From the NCBI GenBank assembly GCA_947034895.1, contig OX344761.1, positions 69,563,839-69,627,838 on the forward strand: 64,000 bases of DNA, read 5' to 3'. The translations under genes and the position numbers were made by a program. The notes under the pieces are model-generated. The model was not told the origin of the DNA and ran no database searches. It saw only the letters and a program-made list of their open reading frames with translations. Source of the DNA: Rhytidiadelphus loreus (lineage: Eukaryota > Streptophyta > Bryopsida > Hypnales > Hylocomiaceae). Positions 46,074-58,008 of the stretch are shown piece after piece. Position 1 is the stretch's first letter. Every line of letters begins with the position of its first letter.

Positions 46074-46616
46074 GCAGTCATTCAGGCACCAAAAATTCAT
46101 GCAGAAAGTATCATACTTGAGCATTGTTCATGAATGCTGCCAATTCATCATTCATAATGATTTAAAGGTTGATGACAACATTGGGATTCTAGAAATATCT
46201 ACTCCCAACCTAAATACCCACAACAAAGAAACATGCCCCCCCTTCATGAATAAATCTTCATAGTGCCAAGTGGTCACTTAATCCATTGTCAATACAACTA
46301 TTTAAGAAAGCAACAAGTACAATGTGCCTCATATAGGCAAGGCCAGCCTGCTAGGAGAGGAATGCTCCTTGATCATTTGCCACTTGTCCCCACAAGGTCA
46401 TTCAACAATCAAAATCAATAAACATTACTTTTTAGTGGGATACAACTTATGTTTGATTTATACTTTTTTTGAGGGAAAGAAGGCATAATATTTTTAATCA
46501 TTTGTTGGCATCATCTATTATATATATATATTGATTGTAAATTGTATCATGTTTTCATCCATACAATTTTTCATCCTCTCTTTCATACTAAACCCTGGTA
46601 ACATCCCCACAACTTT

Positions 46617-47522
46617 TTAACCCCTAAAGGTTAAGAGACTATGTTTTCACCAAAACTGCCATTTCTGATACAAGCACCAAATTTTAGATGAAAAACATTT
46701 TTGGACACATGTAACCATAAGATCTTGCAGTACAATAGTTTGAAAAGATGTGAAAAAAATATGGGCAGTTGCACTTCACAAGGTCACATTTGTAAGAAAA
46801 AATGTCCAAAATGGTAGTTACTCTTTGGATTCATTCCTCAAGTCAAGTTGGCTACATACTTGAAATTTTTGGATCATTTGGAATTGCACAACATACAAGA
46901 AAAGAATAGTAAGTAGAAAGAAGTACAAAGTGATTCAAAACACAAAATTGTTAAGAATTTAATTATAAAATTGAAGAGTTCCAATCCTTATGGTGGTAAT
47001 GTAGTAATAAACAATCTACACCATATATTTTTGTTTTCTTCAAAAAATACAAAAAAATGAATTAAATATATAGGATTCCAAAGTTTATTTTCAAGTGGGG
47101 AATCCATAACTACCCGCAAACTAGAACACGTCGTAACTTTCACTTTGTAAATCAAAATGGAATGATTCAAAGCTTTTCATGTATATATAAATCTAGAAAA
47201 TCAATTTCAATTTATTTTTTGCTTTTAAAGTGATTTTTATAGATTTATTTTTAAAAGTTATTTTTATAGATTTTTTCTTTTTTTTAAAGTGATTTTCATA
47301 GAATTCTTTTTGGGCTGCCTATCAAATACTGAAAATTACATATCATGCAATAACTTTTAAACCATATAGTCAAAAATTATGAAAATTGTTGTGCCTTAAA
47401 GCTACTCCTCAGGCACATATTGTGTGAAATTTCAAATAAAATGAAATAAAAATTCCGTCTGTAGTAAGCTGCCTAAAATCACTATGTTGCCAAAAAACGG
47501 TGTTTGGTCCTTTAGGGATTAT
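46617..47522. mobile_element. TTAA-type element, family A3
   Basis: It starts TTAACCCCTAAAGGTTAAGA and ends GGTCCTTTAGGGATTAT. Its right end abuts and overlaps the left end of a family B copy (TTAT at 47519), indicating insertion at a shared target. Confidence 0.78.
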
Positions 47523-48465
47523 CCCTTCATCGCCTGAGGGGACAAAAAGTGTCTTCATATATAATTCAAAGTGTTGTAACTTTTGCATCCGATATCCGAA
47601 TTCAATAAAAACTTGTTGGTAAAGTTGTGCTCTCTCTTCTAATTTTCAAATCAATCGAAGATTTAAAAATTAAATGGGAGCCAATCAAAGTTCACAAGTT
47701 CAATTTGAATTCACCAAACTGCATTTGATGGCTGAAACTTGGGGGGGGGGTATCTCCTTCATACAATGTTCGTTTTCAATAAAAATTTGTTGGGTTATGT
47801 TCTCCTTTTAGTCTAGTTATTGTGGTAAAATTTTCATGTCAATACAAACTTCTTTGAATGTTTGGGAGCAATTCAAAATTTAAAATCCAGCCATTTTTGG
47901 ATTATAGTGAAATTTGGCGTCTTGTAACTTCTTCATACAATGTCCATTTTCAATAATTTCTTTTGAGAAAGTTGCGCATACTAGTCTAGTTTGTGTGGCT
48001 AAAATTTCACGTGAATCCAAAAAGTATTGAATGACTGAGATGCTTTTTAGTGGAGGAGGTTTAGCCTTACATGGTGTTTTTTGCAACTTTCATGCTATTT
48101 TTTGACATTTCAAATCTGTTTTACAAACACATTGAGTCAATTGAATGATATATTTTTTTCACCAATGTGTTTATATGTTGATTTTGAATCACTTTAAAGT
48201 CTCAAGTTTTTTCATTTGAGTAGGTTTAGAAGTCGAATTTCACCTCCAAATGTGCTTTTTGGAAAATTTCAGCATCTTTTTTTAACACTAAAACATTATA
48301 ATCTTTCAATCCATGCGGTCAAATGGCTTCAAATTTTTTCAGTGTCATCTACAACATGTTCACTACAATATTGTATGGTTAAGATTTCTATAACTTAGCG
48401 ACATCTAAATTTACAACACTTCAAAAGCAACGCTCTTTTTGACCTCGTTTGGACTTCAGGCGATG
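47519..48465. mobile_element. Family B element, left arm of a palindrome
   Basis: It begins TTATCCCTTCATCGCCTGAG and runs to GGACTTCAGGCGATG, where the last few terminal bases are missing. It is the mirror of 48486-49446 and collinear in inverse with 8357-9331. Confidence 0.85.
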
Positions 48466-48476
48466 TCAAAAACATG

Positions 48477-49446
48477 TTAACCCCTCATCGCCTGAAGTCC
48501 AAACGAGGTCAAAAAGAGCGTTGCTTTTGAAGTGTTGTAAATTTAGATGTCGCTACGTTATAGAAATCTTAACCGTACAATATTGTAGTGAACATGTTGT
48601 ACATGACACTGAAAAATTTTGAAGCCATTTGACCGCATGGATTGAAAGATTATAATGTTTTAGTGTTAAAAAAAGATGCTGAAATTTTCCAAAAAGCACA
48701 TTTGGAGGTGAAATTCGACTTCTAAACCTACTCAAATGAAAAAACTTGAGACTTTAAAGTGATTCAAAATCAACATATAAACACATTGGTGGAAAAAAAT
48801 ATCATTCAATTGACTCAATGTGTTTGTAAAACAGATTTGAAATGTCAAAAAATAGCATGAAAAGTTGTAAAAAAAACCATGTAAGGCTAAATTTCCTCCA
48901 CTAAAAAGCATCTCAGTCATTCAATACTTTTTGGATTCACGTGAAATTTTAGCCACACAAACTAGACTAGTGTGCGCAACTTTCACAAAAGAAATTATTG
49001 AAAATGGACACTATATGAAGAAGTTACAAGTCGCCGAATTTCACTATAATCCGAAAATGGCTGGATTTTAAATTTTGAATTGCTCCCAAACATTCAAAGA
49101 AGTTTGTATTGACAAGAAAATTTTACCACAATAATTAGACTAAAAGGAGAACATAACCCAACAAATTTTATTGAAAACGAACATTGTATGAAGGAGATAC
49201 CCCCCCTCCCAAAGTTTCAGCCATCAAATGCATTTTGGTGAATTCAAATTGAACTTGTGAACTTTGATTGACTCCCATTTAATTTGTAAATCTTGTATTG
49301 ATTTGAAAATTTTACCACACAAACTAGAAGAGAGAGCTCAACTTTACCAACAAGTTTTATTGAATTCAGATATTGGATGCAAAGTTTCACAGCACTTTGA
49401 ATTATACATGAGGACACTTTTCGTCCCTCAAGCGATGAGCGGTTAA
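48477..49446. mobile_element. Family B element, right arm of a palindrome
   Basis: It starts TTAACCCCTCATCGCCTGAA and ends AAGCGATGAGCGGTTAA. With the left arm it makes an inverted repeat with ~950-base arms and only ~20 central bases (48466-48485). Confidence 0.87.
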
Positions 49447-49613
49447 TAGGGAATATTTGACAAGATATTCTTCCTTTTTCAATGGATGGCATTGCTAAAT
49501 TGCTACAAAATCTTGAATCGATATTGCTTGTATTTTGGATGAATGTACACTATTTTGGAAGAACAAATAAAATTTCATCCATCGTTTACAGGTTTTGTCC
49601 ATTTCCATGGATG

Positions 49614-50544
49614 TTAACCCCTAAAGTCCCATTGTCCCCTCGGGGGACAATTTGGAATTTGGGCAGGTTCCTATGGGCTGAAATTTTACCCTAATTTCTT
49701 AAAACTTTTTATCAAGATAGAAAATCTGATAAGCTTTGTGGGAATATAATTTTTATTTCAATCGGTGCCCGGAAGCAAAAGTTATACCACAAAAAGCTTG
49801 AAATTGAACTCGGTGGGCAACACAAAAAATATTGCAAAAATTAAAAATAAATAATTTTTTTTTTCCCCCTCAAAGATGATGTTTTGTCTACATCTAAAGC
49901 TTTGATTCATTCCACTTTGATTAGTGATGTGAAAGTTATGAACAATCTTATTTTTTGGGCAATCTAAACATCTTTTTGGAAAAAAAAACCTTGTAGGATT
50001 CATCTCAGAATGCAATTTTCAAATTTTTTCAAATTTTTTTTTGAAAAGGTTAAATTTGTTTGTTAAAACAATCTCACCGTTGGGATTATTGTATTTCAAT
50101 CCCATCTATAAGAGCTATTATCAATTTAGTTTTTCTTTCAATCTTGGACCTACTTCTACTTGACAATTTTTTGAAGTATGAAAATCAAGTTGTTATTTTT
50201 TGAATTTTTTTTCTTAGACTCCCAACTCAATTCTTCAACACAATAAATTTTAAATTCAAACTCCAAAGTGTAATTTTTTTCCACAAATAGAGATCAAAGT
50301 CATCTAAAATTGCAGTCCAGTGTTCCAAAAAACTTGTTTTTTCAACTTTGAATGCTCATATCTCTCAATCTGTACGGTCAAACTTCATGAAATTTTTACC
50401 ACATGATCTAAAACAAGTAAAGTTTAAGATCCTACGGTTCAGTTCCAAATTTTTTTATTTTTTTATTTTTTTTACTAACGCAGTAGAAATGGCAGTTTTG
50501 AGTGTTTTTTGACAGAAAAATGGCCTTGGGACTTTAGGGGTTAA
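49614..50544. mobile_element. TTAA-flanked element, family A1
   Basis: It starts TTAACCCCTAAAGTCCCATT and ends TTGGGACTTTAGGGGTTAA. It is nearly identical in layout to 10231-11162, differing by substitutions and short indels, with unrelated flanks. Confidence 0.88.
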
Positions 50545-51422
50545 TATCTACAGTATTGTAGTGAAGTTCCCTTTCCGCACTGCATAATTCAATGAAAAAA
50601 AACAGAAACTGGATTCATGCGCCTTCAATTTGTTCCAGTAATCATAGAATATGTACAAAAAGAATAGTCAATAAAATGGTAGAAGATCCAAGGCAGTTAC
50701 TTCATGTTTATTGTTTTTTTGTTTTGTTTTGTTTTGTTTGCTTTTTTTGCTTTTTTGTTTTCTTGCACAACTGAAATACTCCAGTATTGGAGTAACTTAA
50801 TGATTTTATACTCCATTCCCCATTTTAAGTAAGCTTGTGTCGGTGATCAATGAGTGACCACAGAAGTGCAGAGATTTGGTGCAGTTCCTCTTAGCTGATT
50901 TTATTCATGATAACGCCTAATAAGTTACAGTACTGTACAGGACTCCACTGCAGTACAGGACTGTTCCGACAACTTTTTTTTAGTTTAATTTAAAATTTAA
51001 AATTTAAAATTTGATTTTATAATAGTATTATGATACTGAAGTGGTATATTCATAAATGGGACCTTCCCATGTCATTTCTTACAAATTTTGATAGAAAAAG
51101 AGTGAAAATCAATTAATAATTACATTAAAAAAGTACAATTTTGTACATATTTTATGATTACTGGAACAAATTGAAGGCGCCTGAATCCCAGTTTTTTTGT
51201 CCAATCAATTAATTTGACAAGTAGTAATTACAGAATTGTATGAATATTTCTCAAGTTTTGAAAATAAATGGACCCCAAATGGATATTTACCATGAAAAGA
51301 TGCGCTTCCCTATGACCAAGGTAGTCACCAAAATACTCCAATTATTAAACTAATAGGTGTATTTCTTAATTTTTGTAACATCCTTCCATGATTAAGTTCT
51401 AAAAAATGGAGACTCTAAAATT
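50545..51422. other. Gene-free region with a GTTTT microsatellite
   Basis: GTTTT is repeated four times near 50716-50740. CAGTACTGTACAGGACT and CAGTACAGGACTG near 50929-50965 form a short duplicated, self-complementary block. No gene was recognised. Confidence 0.45.
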
Positions 51423-51960
51423 TTAACCCCTAAAGTCCGGAGGCATATATAAGGCATAATTGTGAAAAATAACCACTTTTTAGGGCTGTAAGAAAAAAAT
51501 AAAAAATAAGTTGTTGTTTTTTCAAAATTCAACTGTACCAATTTTTACTAAACTACTATGGGAATGTGTGGAAAAAAAATTCAAAAACTTTGATCGCACG
51601 GATTAAAAGATTATAACATTTGAAGTTAGAAGAAAAGTTTTTTTTCAACCTGCCCAACATAGCCAACAACCTTTATCTCCTCCTACAATGAGATTTTTAC
51701 ACTATACATGTTTATTTATTTTTTGACATTTGCATCTTCTATTATGTAAGTTACAAACTTGCCAAATTTCAGAAATAAAGGAGGAGTTTTGCAACACTTG
51801 CCCAAAGCTATTAGAAAAGTTGAGGGTAACATAACTTTTGATCCGGGTACCCAATCGGAAAAAGAAAATTCCCTCTAAAGGGGTACATGTTCACACCTTT
51901 TGTCAAAATTTCATGAGTATCTGACCAAAATTGACTTCATATGTATTTACCTGGATTTTC
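51423..51960. mobile_element. Incomplete TTAA-type element
   Basis: It starts TTAACCCCTAAAGTCCGGAG. The interior holds GATCCGGGTACCCAATCGGA and CTGACCAAAATT-type words related to family A2, but no complementary right end was found, so the end given is approximate. Confidence 0.5.
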
Positions 51961-52300
51961 AATTGTCTGTTTAACAAACAATTGTCCTTTACAAGTTAAG
52001 CAAAATCCCACAAGGGACAAGTAGAGAAAATGGTTACAATTAAGTTGAAACACCCCAACTTGTTTGTGTAACAAATAGACTTCTATTGAAAGTGTCTCCA
52101 AATGTGCAATTAAACTGTCCCCATACTCACCAACAATTGGTGGACTCTTTATTCTCTAGATTTTGTTTTCTATGACCAAGCTACGTGATGGTTTCAATGG
52201 CCCAAGGAGCTTCTTCCACTTTGCAAAATTCATAGCAATTACATATCTTATCCAAAAAAGAATTCTACTTCTTTCTTGAAAAATTCACGATTCTCAATTC

Positions 52301-52480
52301 CTAATACTTCAAAAATAATATTTTTTTTCTTGAAAAAGGTGCCTCCAACTCCACTAACATATTTTCGGGAGGTTTCCACACCTTCGGTAGAGCTAAGCTA
52401 TTGTTTGCAACCAATGTTTGAGCTCCACCAATCAAGTGGTCTCTGAGTCTATCAACTTGTCTCTGACGCCTCTGACCCCA
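52301..52480 (-). pseudogene. Possible coding remnant, unrecognised
   Basis: The minus strand has an open frame with protein-like composition: RQRQVDRLRDHLIGGAQTLV, then ALPKVWKPPEN and VELEAPFSRKK, ending at a stop. An acceptor-like GGGGTCAG precedes it. I do not recognise the family and see no partner exon. It may be a relic exon or chance. Confidence 0.25.
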
Positions 52481-52869
52481 CTTATAATTAAAGTATGATG
52501 TAAAGTTATGGCAAGGGTAACATTGATGAGGCAAGGGTCCCTTTTGCACCCTTGAAAAGCTGCTCCCTAAAAATTGTCTTTATACGGCTCCTCAACCAAC
52601 CCCAGTCCTAGAGTTATCTGACTCAGCATGGGGAAGGACCATTGCCTGGTTACACGAAAGTCCAGGGACTGACTTCATCATCGCTCTGTCACTCTTGCAT
52701 TTAAGCCTAACTTATAAATGATTCTCGAATGCATCCCCTGTGGACACAGTAATTGTCATCTACAGTAATTGTCATCTAAGTTAGCAGAAGAGTTTTCGTC
52801 ATCACCAGCATCAGCAATTCGTGTGGGAAATTTGGAATCAATAAAGTGAGCTGATTTTGCAATTTTTGG

Positions 52870-53360
52870 GGAGTCTGACTTCTTAAGATTTTTTATTTTT
52901 TTATGAAATTGTTTGTGGAAGAGAAATGCGGAATTAGCATCTAGTCATTTCATATTTTTTGGATCAACTTTGGTGGAATTAGTTATGAATTTTGAAATTG
53001 GAATCATTGAGCTGATTTGCAATTTTGGGGAATGTGACATCATTCTTCAAATATTATTTTAAGAAATTGTTTGTGGAAAAGAAATGCAGAATTGGCATCT
53101 TGGATGAGTCGTTGTTTCATATTTTTTTGGATCAACTTCGTGGGATTAGTTATGAATTTTGAATTTTGAATCATAGAAGTTGGAATCATTGAAGTGATTT
53201 GCAATTTGGGGGGGAGTGTGACTTCATTCTTCAAAATATTTTCTTAAGAAATTGTTTGTGGAAGAGAAATGCAGAATTGGCATCTAGGACAAGATGTCGT
53301 TTCATATTTTTTTGATCAACTTCATGAAATTAGTTATTAGTTTTGAAGTTGGAGTCATAG
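52870..53360. repeat. ~158-185-bp tandem array, three units
   Basis: GAAATTGTTTGTGGAA recurs at 52905, 53063 and 53248. Each unit continues with AGAAATGC.GAATT.GCATC, a GATCAACTT block and TTAGTTAT.A.TTTTGAA. Only three units are present. Confidence 0.85.
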
Positions 53361-55975
53361 AAGTTTCAAAAAGCATTTGGTCCTTGGGATGTTCATTGTT
53401 GGTACGTTGAAGAATGCAATTGGTACCTTTTGGGTTAAAGAATGTTTTTGGAGTCCCATCTCTTTTATTATTGATTGCGTACCTTATTATAGATGTGCTC
53501 AAATGTAAACTGAGAGCTAATTGATTTTTCTACGGCACAAATTTGATTTTCTAGAATTTCTATTAACATGCCAGTGAGCAATAAAGAGACAATGGTGTCT
53601 TTTAGGATGATAAACATTCAATATTTGTCAAACGATTCTCTTTGTTACCAAAAAAAATTACATGTTCTTAGGATTTTTGGCAATTTAAGGCAACAAGACT
53701 TTTTTTTTCTAGAAATAGTTAATTTGCTTAGCAACTATGGAAATTCTTTTTGCTTTTGCACATTGGGAACCTCATGGTTGGTTGCAAATTAGTATGTTGA
53801 GTTGCACAATTGACCAAATATCTCATCCACTCTCTTAAGAAACAAACTAGTATTTTGATGAGATGAACTTTCATTGAACATGTGAAGATTATCTTAGTTC
53901 AATTTTAATGAATCTAATACACATGCCCATAAAAAATATTACTTGCTTTTGAGAGATATGGAATTATAATTTGAGGATTTCATTGTTGGAAATGCATTAA
54001 AAAAACTTAAAATTGACTCAATTTTTTCGAGAATTTATCAAATTTTGGATTCAAATAACCAAAATAGATCCATAAAAATTAAGCTAGAAAATCCAACATT
54101 ATAGTGCCCACAACAAATTTTACCTAGGAATGGAAAACAAAGCAAATGGCAAAAAAATTGTCATGCCATTTGTATGATTTTCCAAAGCTAGATATGAATT
54201 GTAGCAACTTTTTCTAAATTTGTCTTTTATCTTCCATTATGTGGGGCCTATTTTGGTAATCCAAATCACAAATGAGAAATTATTGAGTGTATTTTAAGAT
54301 TTTATCCATTTACACTACTCATAGAACTTCAAAGTGCTAGTTTGATAGAGTTTTTTGGACTCTCAACTCATTTTTTCAAAATAAATATATTTTAGTTCAT
54401 GAATTTGTAGTACAAACTTCAAAGTAGGAAGATTTAGATTTTTCTTGATACAAAGCGAAAATGTATTTTCACAACATATAAAAATGTGTATAACGAGTCT
54501 GAAAACCTTGTGGAGTATGATGCAATAAGAAGAGTTGCATCTAGCGTTGCTGAATCTAACTAAATAGATGGAATTTAAAACTCAAAATCATCAACTTTTA
54601 TTTCTATATGAATTCCAAAATATTCTTCTAATAGTACTTTATGATGCTTTTTCCCAAATTTTCAATTATGGAGAAGACTCTCGACATTTAGGGATTAACC
54701 AATTAGTATTCTAAAGTTTATTTTCCTAAAATGAAAAGATTCATGTTTTGTTTATTGTTTGGGATATGCACCCAAAAATTAGATGTGATAAAATGAAAAC
54801 CCATTTATAGTATGATAGACCTTGCCTACTAGTTTCATAGCCCGAACAATAATTGGATCTTGCAAACTCCCCTATAATTATGCTAATCTAAGAATTACTT
54901 AGAATGGAGAATACAATTGGCATTTTTTGTCTTACATAGTTAACATTCAATTCTTACTCAATTCCAATAAAAAAAATACCAAATTTTAGCTTAAAAAATA
55001 TAAATAAATAAAATTCCATTTTTCATGATTTTTTTCATTTTAATATTCATGGGTTTACATGATAATTGATTGAAAAACATTAATGATGAATTTTTTAAAT
55101 TTTTATTGCATGTAGGAAACACCCATCCATCCATCTTTCATGTTAGAAACAATCTCCTTAAGTAAGAAAGATATGATCTATGAAGAATTCAATGTGAGGT
55201 GATGTATCACCAAACTTTGAAAAATAGATATCTCTATATTTTAACTAGAGGTACAATTACTTTGTCAAAATTTAGTTAAAATATACAGATATCTATTTTT
55301 CAAATTTTGGTCATTCAACACTTTACATTGAACTCTTCATAAATCATATTTTTGTTACTTAATGGGGTGGATGTGTGCATATATGTTTCTTACATATGTA
55401 TACAATCAAATAAAAAAATTCAACATGAATATTTTTCCAATCAAGTAATATATAATCCATTAATATTAAATGAAACAATTCACCAAAACTAGAATTTTAC
55501 ATTTTTTATATTGAAATTTAGTATGTTTGGTTGGGATTGTGTAAAAATTGACTATTAATTATGCAAGACAAAAAATGCCAATTGTATTCTATATTATGTA
55601 GAATTTTTTGAAAAGCACAATAGGCAGTTTGTAAGATTACTATTCTACCTAGTAGGAAGGTTCAATATTGTCTTTGGAATAATCATTTAATTTTCCCAAA
55701 ACTATGAATATTCTTCCAATATTCTACAATATTCTTTTTTACCTATACAAAACATATTTGCAAAATAAATTTCCAAAAATTTTGGTATTCATTTTTTGAA
55801 TTATTTTTTGTTGACTTTAAATACTAGGTATATAGTAAACTTGAGGTCACCTTCAAAATATTTTTGCCAAATAATTATTTAAAATTAGAATGGTTGATTT
55901 GATGTTTTATTTTTTTATTGATAAGTTATTTGGCAATTATGAGATATTTGTTCTTAACTTTTGGCTACCCTTCAA
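53361..55975. other. Gene-free AT-rich region
   Basis: No reading frame, RNA gene or clear element end was recognised in these 2.6 kb. An imperfect inverted pair involving AGATATC(T)CTAT and its complement occurs near 55230-55290. Confidence 0.4.
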
Positions 55976-56920
55976 TTGACCCCTAAAGGACCATTGTCCC
56001 TTCGGGGGACAAATGAGTTTTCGGGCAGGTACCTATGGGCTGAAATTTTCTCCCGATTTTTTGAAATTTTTTTTGGAGGTAGAAAAGTTGATGAGCTTCG
56101 TGGGAATATAATTTTTTTCAAAATCGGTGCCCGGGAACAATAGTTATGACCAAATAAGCTCAAACAAGGGGACGGCGGGCAGCTCGGGCAGCCAGAAAAA
56201 AATGGACAAAAATTTGAATTTTATTTTTAATATTATTTTTTCTCATAGATTATATTTTTGTCTATCCGGAAAGCTTTTATTCATTTCATTTGGATATGTT
56301 ATGAGAAAGTTATGGACATTCTTGTTTTGGGGGCACTTAGAGCATCTTCTTGAAAAAAATAACTTGTAGGATTCATTTCTAACTGAAATTTTTCAAATTT
56401 TTCAATTTTTATTTTTTTCCATAGTCTGATTTACTTGCTAGAACAATCTCACCGTTGGGATTAGTGCATCTTAATTCCATCTAAAATATATGAATATTTT
56501 AGATTTTCCTTCTATCTCATACCGACTTCTACTTAACAATTTTTTTAAGAATGATAATCAAATTTTTTTTATAAATTTCTTTTTTACCTAGACTCTCAAC
56601 TCAATTTTCCACTATAAAGATTTAAAGCTCAAAACTGTGTAGTGAAAAAATTTGAAGTTAAAAATGTTCAAAGTCAAAAAATCTAGTCCCGCAATGTGCT
56701 GAAAAACTTGTTTTTTCCACTTTAAACGCAGATATCTTGCAATCTGAGCGGTCAAAAATTCTGAAATTTTTTCCACACATTCTCATACTAGTTAGGTGTA
56801 AGATCCTACGGTTAGATATGAAAAGAAAACAATTTTTCAATTTTTTTTACTCCTTGCTATAGGTATGGCAGTTTTGAGTGTTTTATGGCAGAAAAAAGGC
56901 CTTGGTCCTTTAGGGGTTAA
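55976..56920. mobile_element. TTAA-type element, family A2
   Basis: It is bounded by TTGA (probably a mutated TTAA) and TTAA. It starts CCCCTAAAGGACCATTGTCC and ends CTTGGTCCTTTAGGGG. It is collinear with 33297-34234. Confidence 0.85.
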
Positions 56921-57882
56921 TCTTGAATATTGAATGGTTTTCTTCATTGTATAGGAAAGTCATGGCTTTCAATGAACTCATTATTTTTTATTATATCCTT
57001 GCTTCACTGTAAAGTTAGAGGAATGAATTTAGAAATCATGGAATCAAGTGATACAAGTATTTTTTTTAAACATTTTGACTTTCTTTAATGTTTAATTTTC
57101 TTTGGATTCAACAAAGTCGCTTATTAATTTCCAAAACCATTTAGCTTCATTTTCACCAAAGTTGAACTCAGACTATACTACAATACACTACAATAGGAGT
57201 AGGAAAGGAAGCATCAAACAATATTGTCAAAAGCTTCACACTAAAGACCCATATCAACACTAGGCTAGTGTCCACATGAGCCTTTGGCACCAAATTTTGA
57301 CATTGTTGCATAACACCCAAACTCCTTTTTTTTCTTCTACTAATATTTGCATCCTTAACAAGCAAATTGCCACTAATTAAAACCTTAGAACACTCAAAAA
57401 TTCACAATTACAAGGTTCATAAATCTTTTGATTTCATCAAATATAGGGCTTCAAATTCTTTGAATGGATTCTACATCATACTTTGTTCAACATAATTACA
57501 AACATTTAGATGTTGTAATGTGATCCGAACTTCCAAAGTAAAATATAATTTGAACCTTCAAAACAAACAATCATGCTTGAAAAATGTACCGCGACCCTCT
57601 CTAGTCGCTTTTGTTTACTACATTGCACATGCCAATTAGATTGAGGTTGATTTAGAGTCATAACCCCATTCATCTTTCAATTTTTGAGAGAAAGTTGATA
57701 ATCATGATTGTGATTAAGTTTGCAAGAGAGGGGATCAATAATCGACTCTTAGCACTCTGTAGCTTGACTAGTTGTCTAATATCTTACATACTAAATTGAT
57801 GTCTATTACACATGCTCTCAATTTCCAATAATTATATGTAGATATTGTGTGATTGACTTGCGCAAGAAAACAATTCAATGGG
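56921..57882. other. Gene-free AT-rich spacer
   Basis: No recognisable gene; frames here lack any family resemblance. Confidence 0.4.
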
Positions 57883-58008
57883 TCAAAAGGTGGAGGTGCG
57901 GTAGATGGAGCTTGGTCGTTGTTGTGCAGCGTCGAGGAGCTTCTTTCGTGCTTGGACAAGTTGATCAAAGAGTTGGTTTACTTGGCTAGCCACTTTGTCC
58001 AACCTCAC
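57883..58008 (-). pseudogene. Possible terminal coding exon, unrecognised
   Basis: The minus strand reads VRLDKVASQVNQLFDQLVQA, then RKKLLDAAQQRPSSIYRTST and a stop, after an AG acceptor at 58009-58010. The heptad-like spacing suggests a helical C-terminal exon, and local GC is raised. No other exon of such a gene was found upstream, so it may be a relic. Confidence 0.28.

Noticed and set aside
48216..48735. Identical 60-residue frames on opposite strands
   Set aside because: They reflect the palindrome of two family B elements, and the counterpart at 8357-9331 does not preserve the frame.
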